NCBI GenBank assembly: GCA_021773115.1
Contig: JAJFKS010000005.1
Coordinates: 163,390 to 227,389 of the forward strand
From: Woeseiaceae bacterium
Lineage (GTDB): Bacteria; Pseudomonadota; Gammaproteobacteria; Steroidobacterales; Woeseiaceae
Direction: 5' to 3'
Length of the DNA stretch: 64,000 nucleotides
Shown: positions 51,157 to 59,829 of the stretch, piece by piece
How the letters are laid out: the number at the start of each line of letters is the position of its first letter
Numbering within the stretch: the stretch's first letter is position 1
Program-made: the position numbers and the translations under genes
Notes under the pieces: generated by a model
What the model saw: the letters and a program-made list of their open reading frames with translations, nothing else
What the model was told of the DNA's origin: nothing
Databases searched by the model: none

Positions 51157-53029
51157 CGACATCGCGACGCAAGAACGAAATATCCCGCTGGGTTTTGCCG
51201 CACTCGGTGTGGTTTTCGGTGATATCGGCACCAGTCCACTGTACGCGATACGCCAGTGTTTCTTCGGTGTTAACCCGGTCCCGGTGACGCCCGGGAACGT
51301 ACTGGGGATACTTTCGCTTGTCTTCTGGGCGCTGATTGTCGTGGTGTCGGTCAAGTATCTGCTATTGGTTATGCGTCAGAACAACGACGGCGAAGGCGGC
51401 ATCATCGCACTGGTCGCACTGGTTCAGCCGCTCGCACGACGGCACCGCTGGGCCCGTCGCATTCTTGTGCCGCTCGGCATTTTTGGTGCCGCGTTACTTT
51501 ATGGCGACGGAACGATCACGCCGGCAATTTCGGTTATGAGTGCGGTCGAAGGCCTAAGTACCGTCAGCGATCGGATGCAAGCATGGGTGTTGCCGTTGAC
51601 AGTGACTATTTTGCTCACCTTGTTCGCGTTCCAGCACAAAGGGACGCAACGAATTGGCAGCATCTATGGTCCGATCATGCTGCTGTGGTTTGTGGTGATT
51701 GCGGCACTGGGCCTGCGGGGTATTTTCATGCACCCGGCCGTTCTGGAAGCCGTGAATCCGATGCACGCGTACGCGTTTTTCCATGTCAATCGGATGGCGG
51801 GTTTCCTGGTGCTGGGTACCGTGTTTCTCGTGGTCACTGGCGGCGAGGCCTTGTACGCTGACCTGGGGCATTTCGGCCTTGGTCCGATCCGTTTCGCGTG
51901 GTTCACCGTTGTGCTGCCGGCGTTGTTGTTGAACTACTTCGGTCAGGGCGCACTTATTCTGACCAATCCACTTGAGGCGGCACACCCGTTTTTTCATCTT
52001 GCCCCGGAGTGGCTTACACTGGCATTGATTGTGTTGGCCACGGCGGCGACGATCATCGCCTCTCAAGCTGTCATTTCCGGAACGTTTTCGTTGACCGCAC
52101 AGGCGATACGGCTGGACCTGCTCCCGCGAATGAATATCGTGCACACATCCGCCGACGAACGCGGCCAGATTTATGTTCCGTTTGTCAATTGGACCCTGAT
52201 GCTGGCGACGCTGGCCCTGGTCATCGGGTTTGATTCATCCACACGGCTCGGTGCAGCGTATGGCCTTGCCGTCTCCGCAGACATGGCTATCACCACCTTG
52301 CTTGCAGTGATTATTGCCTTTCGTTGCAGTGGACACCCTGTCTGGGCCGTCGGCCTCGGCGTTGCGATGTGGTTTGTCGACGGGGCATTTTTATCCGCCA
52401 ACCTGTTCAAGTTTGCTGACGGCGGATGGTATCCGATTCTTCTTGGCTGCCTGGTCTTCATCGTCGTCTCGACGTGGCGGCGCGGTCGCGAACTCATTAC
52501 TCGCCAGTTGGCGACCGCGCGTGAACCGCTTCCCACATTCCTGGCGGCGCGAGAGACAAGCCATGCCTATCGACTGCCGGGTACCGCAGTTTTCCTGACC
52601 CGATACTCCACTTCGACACCGCCTATTCTCCTGCATCATCTGAAGCATCATAAAGTGTTGCACGAACAGGTGATATTGCTCAGCATAGAGCTGGCGGAAC
52701 AGCCGCGTGTTGCGGCGCGCGACCGACTAAGTGTTCAAGCGCTGTCGAAAGGCTTTTACCAGGTGCGTGCCTGTTACGGCTACCTGCAAAGCCCGCATGT
52801 TCCGTCTGCATTGCGACTGTGCGAGCAGGACGGACTGATAGTCGACACCAATGAGGTGACTTACTATCTGGGCCGCGAGACGCTGATTCCGAGTGAACGC
52901 GTCGGCGGGATGGCGTTTTGGCGTGAACGTTTGTTCGCATTCCTGGCCCGGAATGCACAGCGAACGGCCTCGTTTTACGGCATACCCACCGAGCAAGTCG
53001 TTGAGCTCGGCATCGAACTTGAGTTCTAA
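51146..53029 (+). CDS. kup: Kup-type low-affinity potassium uptake protein
   Basis: This is a 627-residue proton/potassium symporter of the KUP/HAK/KT family. Signatures are LGVVFGDIGTSPLYAIRQCF at TM1, QNNDGEGGIIALVAL, GDGTITPAISVMSAVEGL, YADLGHFGLGPIRFAWF and NYFGQGALIL. A C-terminal cytoplasmic domain of about 170 residues (VLHEQVILLSIELAEQPRV .. YYLGRETLIPS) is complete. GGAGG is seven bases ahead of ATG 51146. The gene is preceded by an overlapping 50-codon ORF that may control its translation. Confidence 0.95.
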   Translation: MLANDIATQERNIPLGFAALGVVFGDIGTSPLYAIRQCFFGVNPVPVTPGNVLGILSLVFWALIVVVSVKYLLLVMRQNNDGEGGIIALVALVQPLARRHRWARRILVPLGIFGAALLYGDGTITPAISVMSAVEGLSTVSDRMQAWVLPLTVTILLTLFAFQHKGTQRIGSIYGPIMLLWFVVIAALGLRGIFMHPAVLEAVNPMHAYAFFHVNRMAGFLVLGTVFLVVTGGEALYADLGHFGLGPIRFAWFTVVLPALLLNYFGQGALILTNPLEAAHPFFHLAPEWLTLALIVLATAATIIASQAVISGTFSLTAQAIRLDLLPRMNIVHTSADERGQIYVPFVNWTLMLATLALVIGFDSSTRLGAAYGLAVSADMAITTLLAVIIAFRCSGHPVWAVGLGVAMWFVDGAFLSANLFKFADGGWYPILLGCLVFIVVSTWRRGRELITRQLATAREPLPTFLAARETSHAYRLPGTAVFLTRYSTSTPPILLHHLKHHKVLHEQVILLSIELAEQPRVAARDRLSVQALSKGFYQVRACYGYLQSPHVPSALRLCEQDGLIVDTNEVTYYLGRETLIPSERVGGMAFWRERLFAFLARNAQRTASFYGIPTEQVVELGIELEF

Positions 53030-53076
53030 ATTCGATCAGCCGCGCGTTGCCTCCCATGATGCCGGCTGCGGCGGCG

Positions 53077-54378
53077 TCAAACAGTCGCTTGATCCGATGT
53101 GCCGTCAGTCGGGACCGCGAAGGTCACCGTAAATCGGGATCCTTGCCCTTCATCGCTGGTCACAGATACCGACCACCCGTGGCGTTCGCAGATGCGCTGT
53201 ACGATCGACAGTCCCAAACCGGCGCCATCAGTGTCACCGCTCTTGCCGCGGACATGGCGCTTGAACAAATGTGCCTGAGTGGCCGCATCGATCCCGACGC
53301 CGGTGTCGGATACGCAGATTTGATTACCGGTCAGGATGATCTCGATCCGCCCCCGCCTGGTGTAACGGAACGCGTTGCGGACGAGGTTGGCAATCATGAC
53401 GCTGAGAATACTGGCCGGGGCGGCAACCCGTGTCGGCGCTAGTTCCTGCACGGTGACCTCTATCGGTTTGCTGGACAACCAGACGCGTTGCTGCTCGATA
53501 ACGTCATCGACAAGTGGCCGCAAGTCGGCCGCGATATACTTCTCTGCACTGGAGTCGTCTATTCGTGCCAGTACAAGAAACGTGTCGACCAGTTCCGACA
53601 TTTCATCGGTTGCGCGCTGAATTCTCTGAATGCGTACGCGGTCTTTGGCTGTCAAATCCAGCTTCGTGCCCAGTACTTCGGCTGCCAGACTGATGTTGGT
53701 AATCGGTGTACGCAGTTCGTGGCTGACATTGCCGGCGAACTCCTTCTCCCGGGATAGAAGCTGTCTCAGCTGGTCGTGATAGTGTTTGAATTGGGCCGCC
53801 AACAATCCGATTTCGTCCTGGCGATAGCCGGTCAAGTCCATTTCCCAGTTCGGATCGTTTCTTAGAGCCGTGACCTGATTTGCAAGTCGTGAAACGGGTG
53901 CGCTGACACGGCGCGACAATAGCCAGCCGAGAGCGAACGCGATCAGAAGCGCAAGCAGTGATGTTAACCACACCAAGCTCACAAATTCACGTTCCCGCCG
54001 GTGAACTTCAGTGTCTTCAAATCGCACGGTGTAGCGCGTATCACCGACATCCTCAACGAGCACTCGAAAGTCGCGATTATTGCGAGTGAACTCATGTTGC
54101 CCGGGCTGAAAGCGCAACTGTTCAGGAATCGTGTGGAGTTCATCCAGCGGTGTGACAAAGATCACCGTCGTTCTGGAATTGAATGCGCCGACCTCTCGGG
54201 CCGTTTCCACTTCTGAGCGAAAGTGTGCGAGCTCCGCGCGCAGCGTGTCATCGAGCATGTTGGTCTCAACGGATTTCAGCGCGGCAACCAGTCCAAGTCC
54301 CAGCGTGAGCGTGAGCACCGCACCGAATACCAGAAATGAAAGAGTGATCTGCCAGCTGAGGCGGCTAGTCGTCCGCAT
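53077..54378 (-). CDS. sensor histidine kinase (HAMP, EnvZ/QseC-like)
   Basis: This is a 433-residue kinase: TM1 (ITLSFLVFGAVLTLTLGLGLVAAL), ~115-residue periplasmic sensor, TM2 (FVSLVWLTSLLALLIAFALGWLL), HAMP (SRRVSAPVSRLANQVTALRND), H-box FAGNVSHELRTPITNISLAAE, N box IANLVRNAFRYTRRG, G1 VSDTGVGID and G2 GAGLGLSIVQRICERHG. It starts 14 bases inside the regulator gene, so the pair is one operon. It is convergent with kup, 47 bases apart. The signal is unknown; nothing links it to potassium beyond adjacency. Confidence 0.92.
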   Translation of the reverse strand: MRTTSRLSWQITLSFLVFGAVLTLTLGLGLVAALKSVETNMLDDTLRAELAHFRSEVETAREVGAFNSRTTVIFVTPLDELHTIPEQLRFQPGQHEFTRNNRDFRVLVEDVGDTRYTVRFEDTEVHRREREFVSLVWLTSLLALLIAFALGWLLSRRVSAPVSRLANQVTALRNDPNWEMDLTGYRQDEIGLLAAQFKHYHDQLRQLLSREKEFAGNVSHELRTPITNISLAAEVLGTKLDLTAKDRVRIQRIQRATDEMSELVDTFLVLARIDDSSAEKYIAADLRPLVDDVIEQQRVWLSSKPIEVTVQELAPTRVAAPASILSVMIANLVRNAFRYTRRGRIEIILTGNQICVSDTGVGIDAATQAHLFKRHVRGKSGDTDGAGLGLSIVQRICERHGWSVSVTSDEGQGSRFTVTFAVPTDGTSDQATV

Positions 54379-55045
54379 GTTCGGTCAATCGGTAGCCGAA
54401 ACCTCGCACAGTATGAAGCAAAGGATGAGCAAACGGTTTGTCGACCGCCTGGCGCAAGTTCGATAAGTGGGTGCGCAAGGCGTCACTGTCAGGTGGGTCA
54501 TCATTCCAAACGGCGTTTTCGAGTTCGTCTCGCTTTACCAGCCGATGCGTATTTTGCATGAGATAGGTCAGCAGCCGAAAGGCCGTTGGGTTCAACTCAA
54601 TCCGTTGACCGGCACGTCGAACTTCGTGCGCCTCGGCGTCCAGCGTCAGATCACCAACCTGCAGCCGAGACGCAGGCGCGCGGGTCACGCGTTCGGTAAG
54701 CACCTTGACGCGCGCCGCGAGTTCCTGCAGGGCAAAGGGTTTCACCAGGTAGTCATCCGCGCCGGAGTCGAACCCGGCCAGCTTGCTTTCCAGTGAGTCG
54801 CGCGCGGTCAGCATCAGTACCGGCGTGGTACTTTTGGCATCCTGACGAAGCCGCCGACACAGGTCGATACCGTCGATACCGGGCAGGCCGAGGTCCAGGA
54901 TGATCACGTCGTAGTTATTGGCAACAGCCAGATGCAGGCCGGTGACGCCGTCACCGGCGGCATCCATTACATAGCCCAATTCCTCGAGATAGTCGTAAAT
55001 GCTCGCAGCTATATCTTGATGATCTTCGATGACCAGTATTCTCAT
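54365..55045 (-). CDS. OmpR-family response regulator
   Basis: This is a 226-residue regulator with receiver (MRILVIEDHQDIAASIYDYL, phospho-Asp in DVIILDLGLPGIDG, VLMLTARD, DDYLVKPFAL) and a winged helix (NPTAFRLLTYLMQNTHRLVKRDEL, DALRTHLSNLRQAVD, TVRGFGYRL). ATG 55045 is the natural start; the ORF track adds 20 upstream codons. The Glu-rich QseB/PmrA-type receiver and paired kinase suggest an envelope-related role. It is the first gene of the pair, 126 bases from the next gene upstream. Confidence 0.93.
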   Translation of the reverse strand: MRILVIEDHQDIAASIYDYLEELGYVMDAAGDGVTGLHLAVANNYDVIILDLGLPGIDGIDLCRRLRQDAKSTTPVLMLTARDSLESKLAGFDSGADDYLVKPFALQELAARVKVLTERVTRAPASRLQVGDLTLDAEAHEVRRAGQRIELNPTAFRLLTYLMQNTHRLVKRDELENAVWNDDPPDSDALRTHLSNLRQAVDKPFAHPLLHTVRGFGYRLTEHADD

Positions 55046-55171
55046 CGCACGGCCCTTCAAGCTCCATTTCGTCGCAGACAGTCTACGCCCGGCAACTGAA
55101 AACATAGCCGAACGTATGCCAACGCAACGTTAACTCGTGTTGACTGCAGCACCGCCAAATCCCAAGGCCAA

Positions 55172-55639
55172 TTAACTATTGTCGTACGGATCAAACCCCT
55201 GCTCGGGAGGCGTTTTGTCGGCGTCGTCTAACTCATTGCCCAGGATGACGCGCAACATCTGGGTGCTGACGAGTTCGAGCCCCTCACCAACTGCTGCTGC
55301 GTCGCCCGGCAGCTCGTCGGCAACAGCCGCCGCGCGCTTCGCCTCGTAATCCTTTTCCGTGCCGTCCAGAATGTGCTGCAACTCTTCATCGCTGATAATT
55401 TTGAAGCGCCCGTCGTCAATGTCCCGAGCAACCAGGCCATCGCCGCCAGCCGCCAAATCGTTAAGCGTCGCGGTGTCGTTGGTATCCCCGGCGTCGATGA
55501 TTTGCTTCAGCATTTGGGTTGATACAAGCTCCAGCCTGGCCGTCTCAACAGTGTCCACCCAGACGGTGCGACCCCGGTCATCCGTCATGACCTTGGAGCT
55601 ACGCAGAATCTTCATGGTTTTGTCTAACTTGTCAGACAT
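55172..55639 (-). CDS. acidic protein of unknown function with internal repeat
   Basis: This is a 155-residue acidic cytoplasmic protein without a signal peptide. The peptide LELVSTQML occurs twice, followed by KQII near residue 45 and by RVIL near residue 130. Between them a related segment reads FKIISDEELQHILDG. So the protein is built of two or three copies of a short helix that resembles a docking motif. The N-terminus TMKILRSSKVMTDDRGRTVWVDTVETA may be a small beta domain. I do not know the family. The start ATG 55639 is used because no upstream codon is better. Confidence 0.65.
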   Translation of the reverse strand: MSDKLDKTMKILRSSKVMTDDRGRTVWVDTVETARLELVSTQMLKQIIDAGDTNDTATLNDLAAGGDGLVARDIDDGRFKIISDEELQHILDGTEKDYEAKRAAAVADELPGDAAAVGEGLELVSTQMLRVILGNELDDADKTPPEQGFDPYDNS

Positions 55640-55696
55640 TCGTCTATCTCGTAAGTTGCCTGCCCCTTATTGTTGCACAAAGTGTTGATCGAAGAT

Positions 55697-56122
55697 CTAG
55701 ACGCCAGGTCCTTTGGACCGGCTCAGGCGTCGAGCAACGGGGAGCGCGAAGGCACCATCGCCGAGCAATGCCTGCACGATCGAAGCAAGCATCAGGAACG
55801 CAATATATTCCCAACCACCGTTCGCATTCGTGAACAGCCAACCATTTCCAAGGTGCACTGACAGTGCACCGACAAGGACAGGCAAAAGCAGTAGCGAAAC
55901 GAAGCGCGTTGCAACACCCAGAATCAACATTACGCCACCGCCGATCTCGAAAAAGGTGACTGGATAAGCCATCCAGGCGGCGAAACCAACGCTATCGAAA
56001 AATTGCGCGGTGCCGGGCAGGGTGAAGACGAATACTTTTAGTAAACCGTGTGCGACGAACATAGTGCCCAGGCTGACTCGCAGGACAAAGGCTGCGTATT
56101 GCTCAAATGATTTGTGTTCCAT
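55697..56122 (-). CDS. DoxX-family membrane protein
   Basis: This is a 141-residue four-helix membrane protein. FVLRVSLGTMFVAHGLLKVFVF, the PVTFFEIGGGVMLILGVATRFVSLLLLPVL core and the NANGGWEYIAFLMLASIVQALLGDG end match DoxX. Members act in redox and thiol stress or as subunits of oxidoreductases. ATG 56122 has GAGGAG nine bases upstream; the ORF track start is five codons earlier. It is preceded by a palindrome also found upstream of the MarR gene 54 bases away, so the two form a self-regulated unit. Confidence 0.88.
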   Translation of the reverse strand: MEHKSFEQYAAFVLRVSLGTMFVAHGLLKVFVFTLPGTAQFFDSVGFAAWMAYPVTFFEIGGGVMLILGVATRFVSLLLLPVLVGALSVHLGNGWLFTNANGGWEYIAFLMLASIVQALLGDGAFALPVARRLSRSKGPGV

Positions 56123-56140
56123 GATATTTCTCCTCACATG

Positions 56141-56159
56141 TTAGTCCTAACTAGGACAA
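56141..56159. promoter_or_regulatory. candidate MarR operator ahead of doxX
   Basis: TTAGTCCTAACTAGGACAA contains the inverted repeat GTCCTA-ac-TAGGAC. The same TTAGTCCTAA string stands upstream of the marR gene at 56651, which makes it a good operator candidate for the MarR protein encoded at 56177. Confidence 0.6.
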
Positions 56160-56176
56160 TTAACTCAAAAAAAGGG

Positions 56177-56623
56177 CTAGAATAATTCTCGAATTTTTTT
56201 CAGCGAACGCAGTGCCGCTTGAGCATCAGCATCGCTTAGGCGGTCAAAGCGTTCTTTTAAATACGCAATTTGCCGCGGAAATTCCTTCCCAAACTTGCGT
56301 TTTCCCTTCGCGGTTAAGGTAACCAGAACACAGCGCCGGTCATCAGTACAGGTCACGCGCTTGACCAGGTCTTTCTGCTCCAGCCGGTCGATGACTCCCG
56401 TTAACGTACCTTTCGTAATCAAGGTTCGCCCACCAATTTCCTTGAACGTTCGCCCGTCTGTGTTTCCCAACGTGAATATCACGTCCGCCTGTGCGGTTGT
56501 GAGATCGGAATCCCGATAACCAAGCGCGTCGTAGGCGGCGAAGGCCTGATAGGCTCGTGCGAGTTCCCGCATTAGAGGAAGGAACTTCTCGTTGGCGGCA
56601 GCTTTTGTGATTGACGGTTTCAT
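56177..56623 (-). CDS. MarR-family transcriptional regulator
   Basis: This is a 148-residue regulator with the winged-helix core DLTTAQADVIFTLGN, GRTFKEIGGRTLITKGTLTGVIDRLEQKDLVKRVTCTDDRRCVLVTLTAKG, quoted in parts. One Cys pair candidate, TCTDDRRC in the wing, might make it redox-sensitive, in line with DoxX. It is upstream of and collinear with doxX. Direct repeats GATTAGTC and a TTAGT/ACTAA palindrome lie just ahead of its start, so autoregulation is likely. Confidence 0.9.
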   Translation of the reverse strand: MKPSITKAAANEKFLPLMRELARAYQAFAAYDALGYRDSDLTTAQADVIFTLGNTDGRTFKEIGGRTLITKGTLTGVIDRLEQKDLVKRVTCTDDRRCVLVTLTAKGKRKFGKEFPRQIAYLKERFDRLSDADAQAALRSLKKIRELF

Positions 56624-56633
56624 CGAAGTCTCT

Positions 56634-56670
56634 GATTAGTCGGTTTGAGATTAGTCCTAATACGAACTAA
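56634..56670. promoter_or_regulatory. candidate MarR operator ahead of marR
   Basis: GATTAGTC repeats at 56634-56641 and 56649-56656. The second copy begins the palindrome TTAGTCCTAATACGAACTAA (56651-56670, arms TTAGT/ACTAA). It shares TTAGTCCTAA with the site ahead of doxX. Confidence 0.55.
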
Positions 56671-56878
56671 TGTCAATACCTGAGATTCCGCCAGATCCGG
56701 CCGGCGAATCCACATCACATGACCCGGTCGAGGCAACACAGACGGTGATGTGCTGCTCTGCTTACCCGATGAAAACGACGCCCGGCGTAATTCTGACAAA
56801 GCCTTATCGAATGCCCGTTCAGCACCGCTTCAGCCTGCGTGTGGCCAGATAGGCCGCAGGGATCAAAGGAGATCGATG

Positions 56879-57430
56879 ATGAAACGAACGAAAATTGTGC
56901 TGGCCTCGCTGCTGCTGGCAACTGCACTACCCCTGACGGCACAGGCAGAACCCGACCTCTACGTCGGTGCAAGTCTCGGCAATGCGCGTCTGGATGACCG
57001 CTTCGACGGATTCGGTATTGATACCGATGCTGACGCCTATCGATTTTTTGGTGGCATACAGGTCACTAAAAACTTTGGCATTGAGGGCGGTTATCTGAAC
57101 TTCGGCGATTTCACAGAGACGGTGGACCTGGGCGGTTTGCTATCACGTACCGACATCAGTGGAGACGGCTGGACGCTGGGTGCAACACTCGCACTGCCGC
57201 TATCGGACAGCCTGTCGATTTTCGGCACGGGCGGGGTGTTCTTCTGGGACGCTGACATAGCCATCGATGGCTTTTCAATCGACACGCCCGGGGACGACAA
57301 TCCCTATTACGGCGGTGGACTGAAACTGGATCTTGGTGAGAACTTTTCGCTGACCGGCGATTGGACCGTGTATGAGTTTGACGTTCTCGAAACCGATGTC
57401 ATTTCTCTTGGCTTTCTTTATCGGTTCTGA
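56879..57430 (+). CDS. outer-membrane beta-barrel protein (OmpA-like/opacity type)
   Basis: This is a 183-residue protein. Signal peptide KIVLASLLLATALPLTAQA is followed by alternating beta-strand sequence (YVGASLGNARLDDRF, YRFFGGIQVTKNFGIEGGYL, YYGGGLKLDLGENFSLTGDW) and a C-terminal FLYRF with the terminal Phe needed for Bam-dependent insertion. An eight-stranded barrel fits the length. ATG 56879 is seven bases from AAGGAG; ATG 56876 is adjacent. The stop region overlaps the convergent thioesterase gene by 13 bases. Confidence 0.87.
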   Translation: MKRTKIVLASLLLATALPLTAQAEPDLYVGASLGNARLDDRFDGFGIDTDADAYRFFGGIQVTKNFGIEGGYLNFGDFTETVDLGGLLSRTDISGDGWTLGATLALPLSDSLSIFGTGGVFFWDADIAIDGFSIDTPGDDNPYYGGGLKLDLGENFSLTGDWTVYEFDVLETDVISLGFLYRF

Positions 57431-57903
57431 ACCTTACGATTTTCGAGCCGTTGCTGCCGTCGAAGACCCGCGTCTTTAAAACGTCGCTTTTCGACGGCAG
57501 TCTGTGGCGCGACCGGCGTTACCGATTTCGGTTCACCGTCATCGCTCAGCGCCACGAAGGTCAGGTAGGCGGAAACCACGTGGCGGGATTCGCCGGTGTA
57601 GCTGTTTTCGGCGGCCACGTGCACGCCGATTTCCATGGAGCTTCGCCAGCTGCGGTTGGCCGCCGCCTTGATTATAAGCGTGTCGCCCGCACGTGCGGGC
57701 GCGACGAAATTGAGACTGTCAACGGCCGCTGTCACACAGGGTGCACCGCTGTGGCGCTCGGCAACAATCAGTGCGGTTCGATCGCAAAGACCCATGACCA
57801 GGCCACCAAAAACCGTGTATTTGGAGTTGAGATCGTTCGGGAAAACCTTGTAGACGTTCTGTTCGACGGCCGACTCCGACGGCGCCTTGCCTTTGTTACT
57901 CAT
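57418..57903 (-). CDS. acyl-CoA thioesterase (hotdog, YciA/BFIT-like)
   Basis: This is a 161-residue single-hotdog protein. The YciA-type motif appears as SKYTVFGGLVMGLCDRTALIVAERHSG, followed by VTAAVDSLNFVAPARAGDTLIIKA and a C-terminal basic tail (RRQQRLENRKVQNR). The catalytic Asp usual at this position is present in MGLCDR. It hydrolyses acyl-CoA to free acid and CoA; chain length cannot be told. Its start overlaps the CoA-transferase stop by four bases, tying it to acyl-CoA metabolism. Confidence 0.9.
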   Translation of the reverse strand: MSNKGKAPSESAVEQNVYKVFPNDLNSKYTVFGGLVMGLCDRTALIVAERHSGAPCVTAAVDSLNFVAPARAGDTLIIKAAANRSWRSSMEIGVHVAAENSYTGESRHVVSAYLTFVALSDDGEPKSVTPVAPQTAVEKRRFKDAGLRRQQRLENRKVQNR

Positions 57904-59780
57904 TGTGCGGTCCTTTGTAATGCGTATCGGAGCAGCCGACGCGTCAATCGTTGCTTCATTCCGTCCGGTTTTTCGAGGCCCATCCGGGCAAGTGCGGTTT
58001 CCCTTGCTGGCTGGGTGCCGCTCAATACTGCGCGCAACATTGTGCGAATCCGCTTTCCAGTGGACGCCGTATTGCTTTGCAGCCAGCCGAGCGCTGCAGC
58101 CAGCGCCTGCTCGTCCTCGCTTAATTCGGTGCCAAGCGGGTAGCGCGGAAAATGCGCTCGGTGCTGATTGAAAACCGCCGCAATGACTTCCGGCCGATTC
58201 TGGTCAGCGTCATCCGCCATCTTGTAGTCGTGTTCGATCTTGCCGGAGCGGAGCGGTGCCTCGATGAGGTCTTCGTGAAAGTCAGCACCGGCAACATGCA
58301 ACAGTCGATCGATAGTGTCCCGGTCGCTGCAGCCACGCGTTGCTGCGAGCCCGTACTCGGTGACATACACATCGCGGTGATGCCGCGGCACGGTATTGTG
58401 GCCGTAATTCCAGCGAATGTTCGATGACAGCTCGCCGCCGCTCTCGCGGCATGCGCGACACATCAGTATCGACATGGCGCCATCCAGCGATTGCGCCATC
58501 GAGATAAAATCGAACTGTCCGCCAACGCCACTGACAACACGTCCGTCCTCCAGTGCATCTGAAACAGCCGCGCCGAGTAGCGTGACCATCATGGTTTCAT
58601 TGATAAAGCGTGCGTCCCGCCGCTGCGCGCGTTTCTCGGCTTCCTCGCCAAACAAGGTGTTTACTTTCGAGATGCGGGTCATATCAATCAGTTTGCGGCG
58701 CGCTTCGGGGAGCTTGCGTAGCCCGTCATACAAAGCGTTTGAACCGATGAAAAAGCCTGCATGCATGACGATATCGCTTGAGCTGTCGGCCGGTCGCTTG
58801 ATGAGGCCCGCGTCGAACAGCGAGTACAGTGCATCACTCAACAACTCGGTCGAGGCGTAAAGACCTTCGCGAAATGGCGTGAGTTCAACAGGCAGATGCC
58901 GGCGTCGTTCGGTTGCCGTACCGCCAGGCAGTTTTTCAAGCACTTTCGCAAACAGCGCCGGTGACGAATGTCGCAGTTGCAGGCAATGTGCGACCGCATC
59001 ACTGAGTGAGCCGATACCGAGTTGCAGTGTGCCCCCATCGCGAACGAGGCTTGCAACGTGCATCGCGGTCGCGTAGTCGCCGTCAGACACCGCACGGTTG
59101 GGCAGGGCAAACAGCGGATAGTCGTAGCGAGCGTCGTCGAGGACGATATCGATATCGCTTGCATTGATATCCGCGTCACCCAGCATGAAAGGCATCGAAT
59201 GATTAACCTGTCCAACAAGCAAGGCAGGCAGACCCGCCTTTCGACGCTCATTGAAATACGGCACCAGGTCGAGTGTTACCTCCGGATTGGAACCCAGGCT
59301 GAAGCGCCCGGGGCGATCCGGTGAGACAGCGACCAGTTGTGCCAGGACGTTCACGCCGAGGCGCATCAATTCGCCGGCCACCTCGCTGTAATTGATGCTT
59401 GCGTATTGTTGCTGCACGTACGCGTTGCCAAGATAGCCGCCGGGCCGCAGGTAAAATTCCTGAACACGCACGTTGGCCGGCAGCGATCCGGCACGAATCG
59501 CCTCGACATAGCGGGGAACGGGACAGTTTGGGTACAGCCGCTCAAGCAGCGGTTCAAGAAAGCGCTTTTCCAGCTCGCTACCACCTCGTGGCGGTTCCAG
59601 TGTCAGCCCGGTAAAAATCGTGAGCGATATCGACGAATCCTGCCGTGCCAGCTCAAACAGGGCATCAGCGACATGCGTTGCCTTGCCAATACCGATCGGC
59701 AGGCCGAGCACGACTTCATGCCCGACACGCTCAACGATGCCTTTGGCGGTTTCTTCAGCAGATTGGCAGGTGACGGTCAC
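57900..59780 (-). CDS. acetyl-CoA hydrolase/transferase family protein
   Basis: This is a 626-residue family I CoA-transferase relative. Features are VLGLPIGIGKATHVADALFEL at the N-terminal fold, GTLQLGIGSLSDAVAHCL in the centre, the catalytic-region VVSGVGGQFDFISMAQSLDG, and VYVTEYGLAATRGCSDRD of the C-terminal AcetylCoA_hydro_C domain. Length is above the ~430-500 residues of bacterial acetate or 4-hydroxybutyrate CoA-transferases, mostly through an insertion in the middle and a C-terminal extension of about 90 residues (ALAAALGWLQSNTAS..). Substrates are unknown. It is co-transcribed with the thioesterase. Confidence 0.85.
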   Translation of the reverse strand: MTVTCQSAEETAKGIVERVGHEVVLGLPIGIGKATHVADALFELARQDSSISLTIFTGLTLEPPRGGSELEKRFLEPLLERLYPNCPVPRYVEAIRAGSLPANVRVQEFYLRPGGYLGNAYVQQQYASINYSEVAGELMRLGVNVLAQLVAVSPDRPGRFSLGSNPEVTLDLVPYFNERRKAGLPALLVGQVNHSMPFMLGDADINASDIDIVLDDARYDYPLFALPNRAVSDGDYATAMHVASLVRDGGTLQLGIGSLSDAVAHCLQLRHSSPALFAKVLEKLPGGTATERRRHLPVELTPFREGLYASTELLSDALYSLFDAGLIKRPADSSSDIVMHAGFFIGSNALYDGLRKLPEARRKLIDMTRISKVNTLFGEEAEKRAQRRDARFINETMMVTLLGAAVSDALEDGRVVSGVGGQFDFISMAQSLDGAMSILMCRACRESGGELSSNIRWNYGHNTVPRHHRDVYVTEYGLAATRGCSDRDTIDRLLHVAGADFHEDLIEAPLRSGKIEHDYKMADDADQNRPEVIAAVFNQHRAHFPRYPLGTELSEDEQALAAALGWLQSNTASTGKRIRTMLRAVLSGTQPARETALARMGLEKPDGMKQRLTRRLLRYALQRTAQ

Positions 59781-59829
59781 GCGGCGAGTATAGCAACGTC
59801 ACGCCGCGACCTTTCGGTTGCCGTAGCGA

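Noticed and set aside
57451-58143. 230-residue plus-strand ORF
   Set aside because: Antisense to the thioesterase and CoA-transferase genes and without motif.
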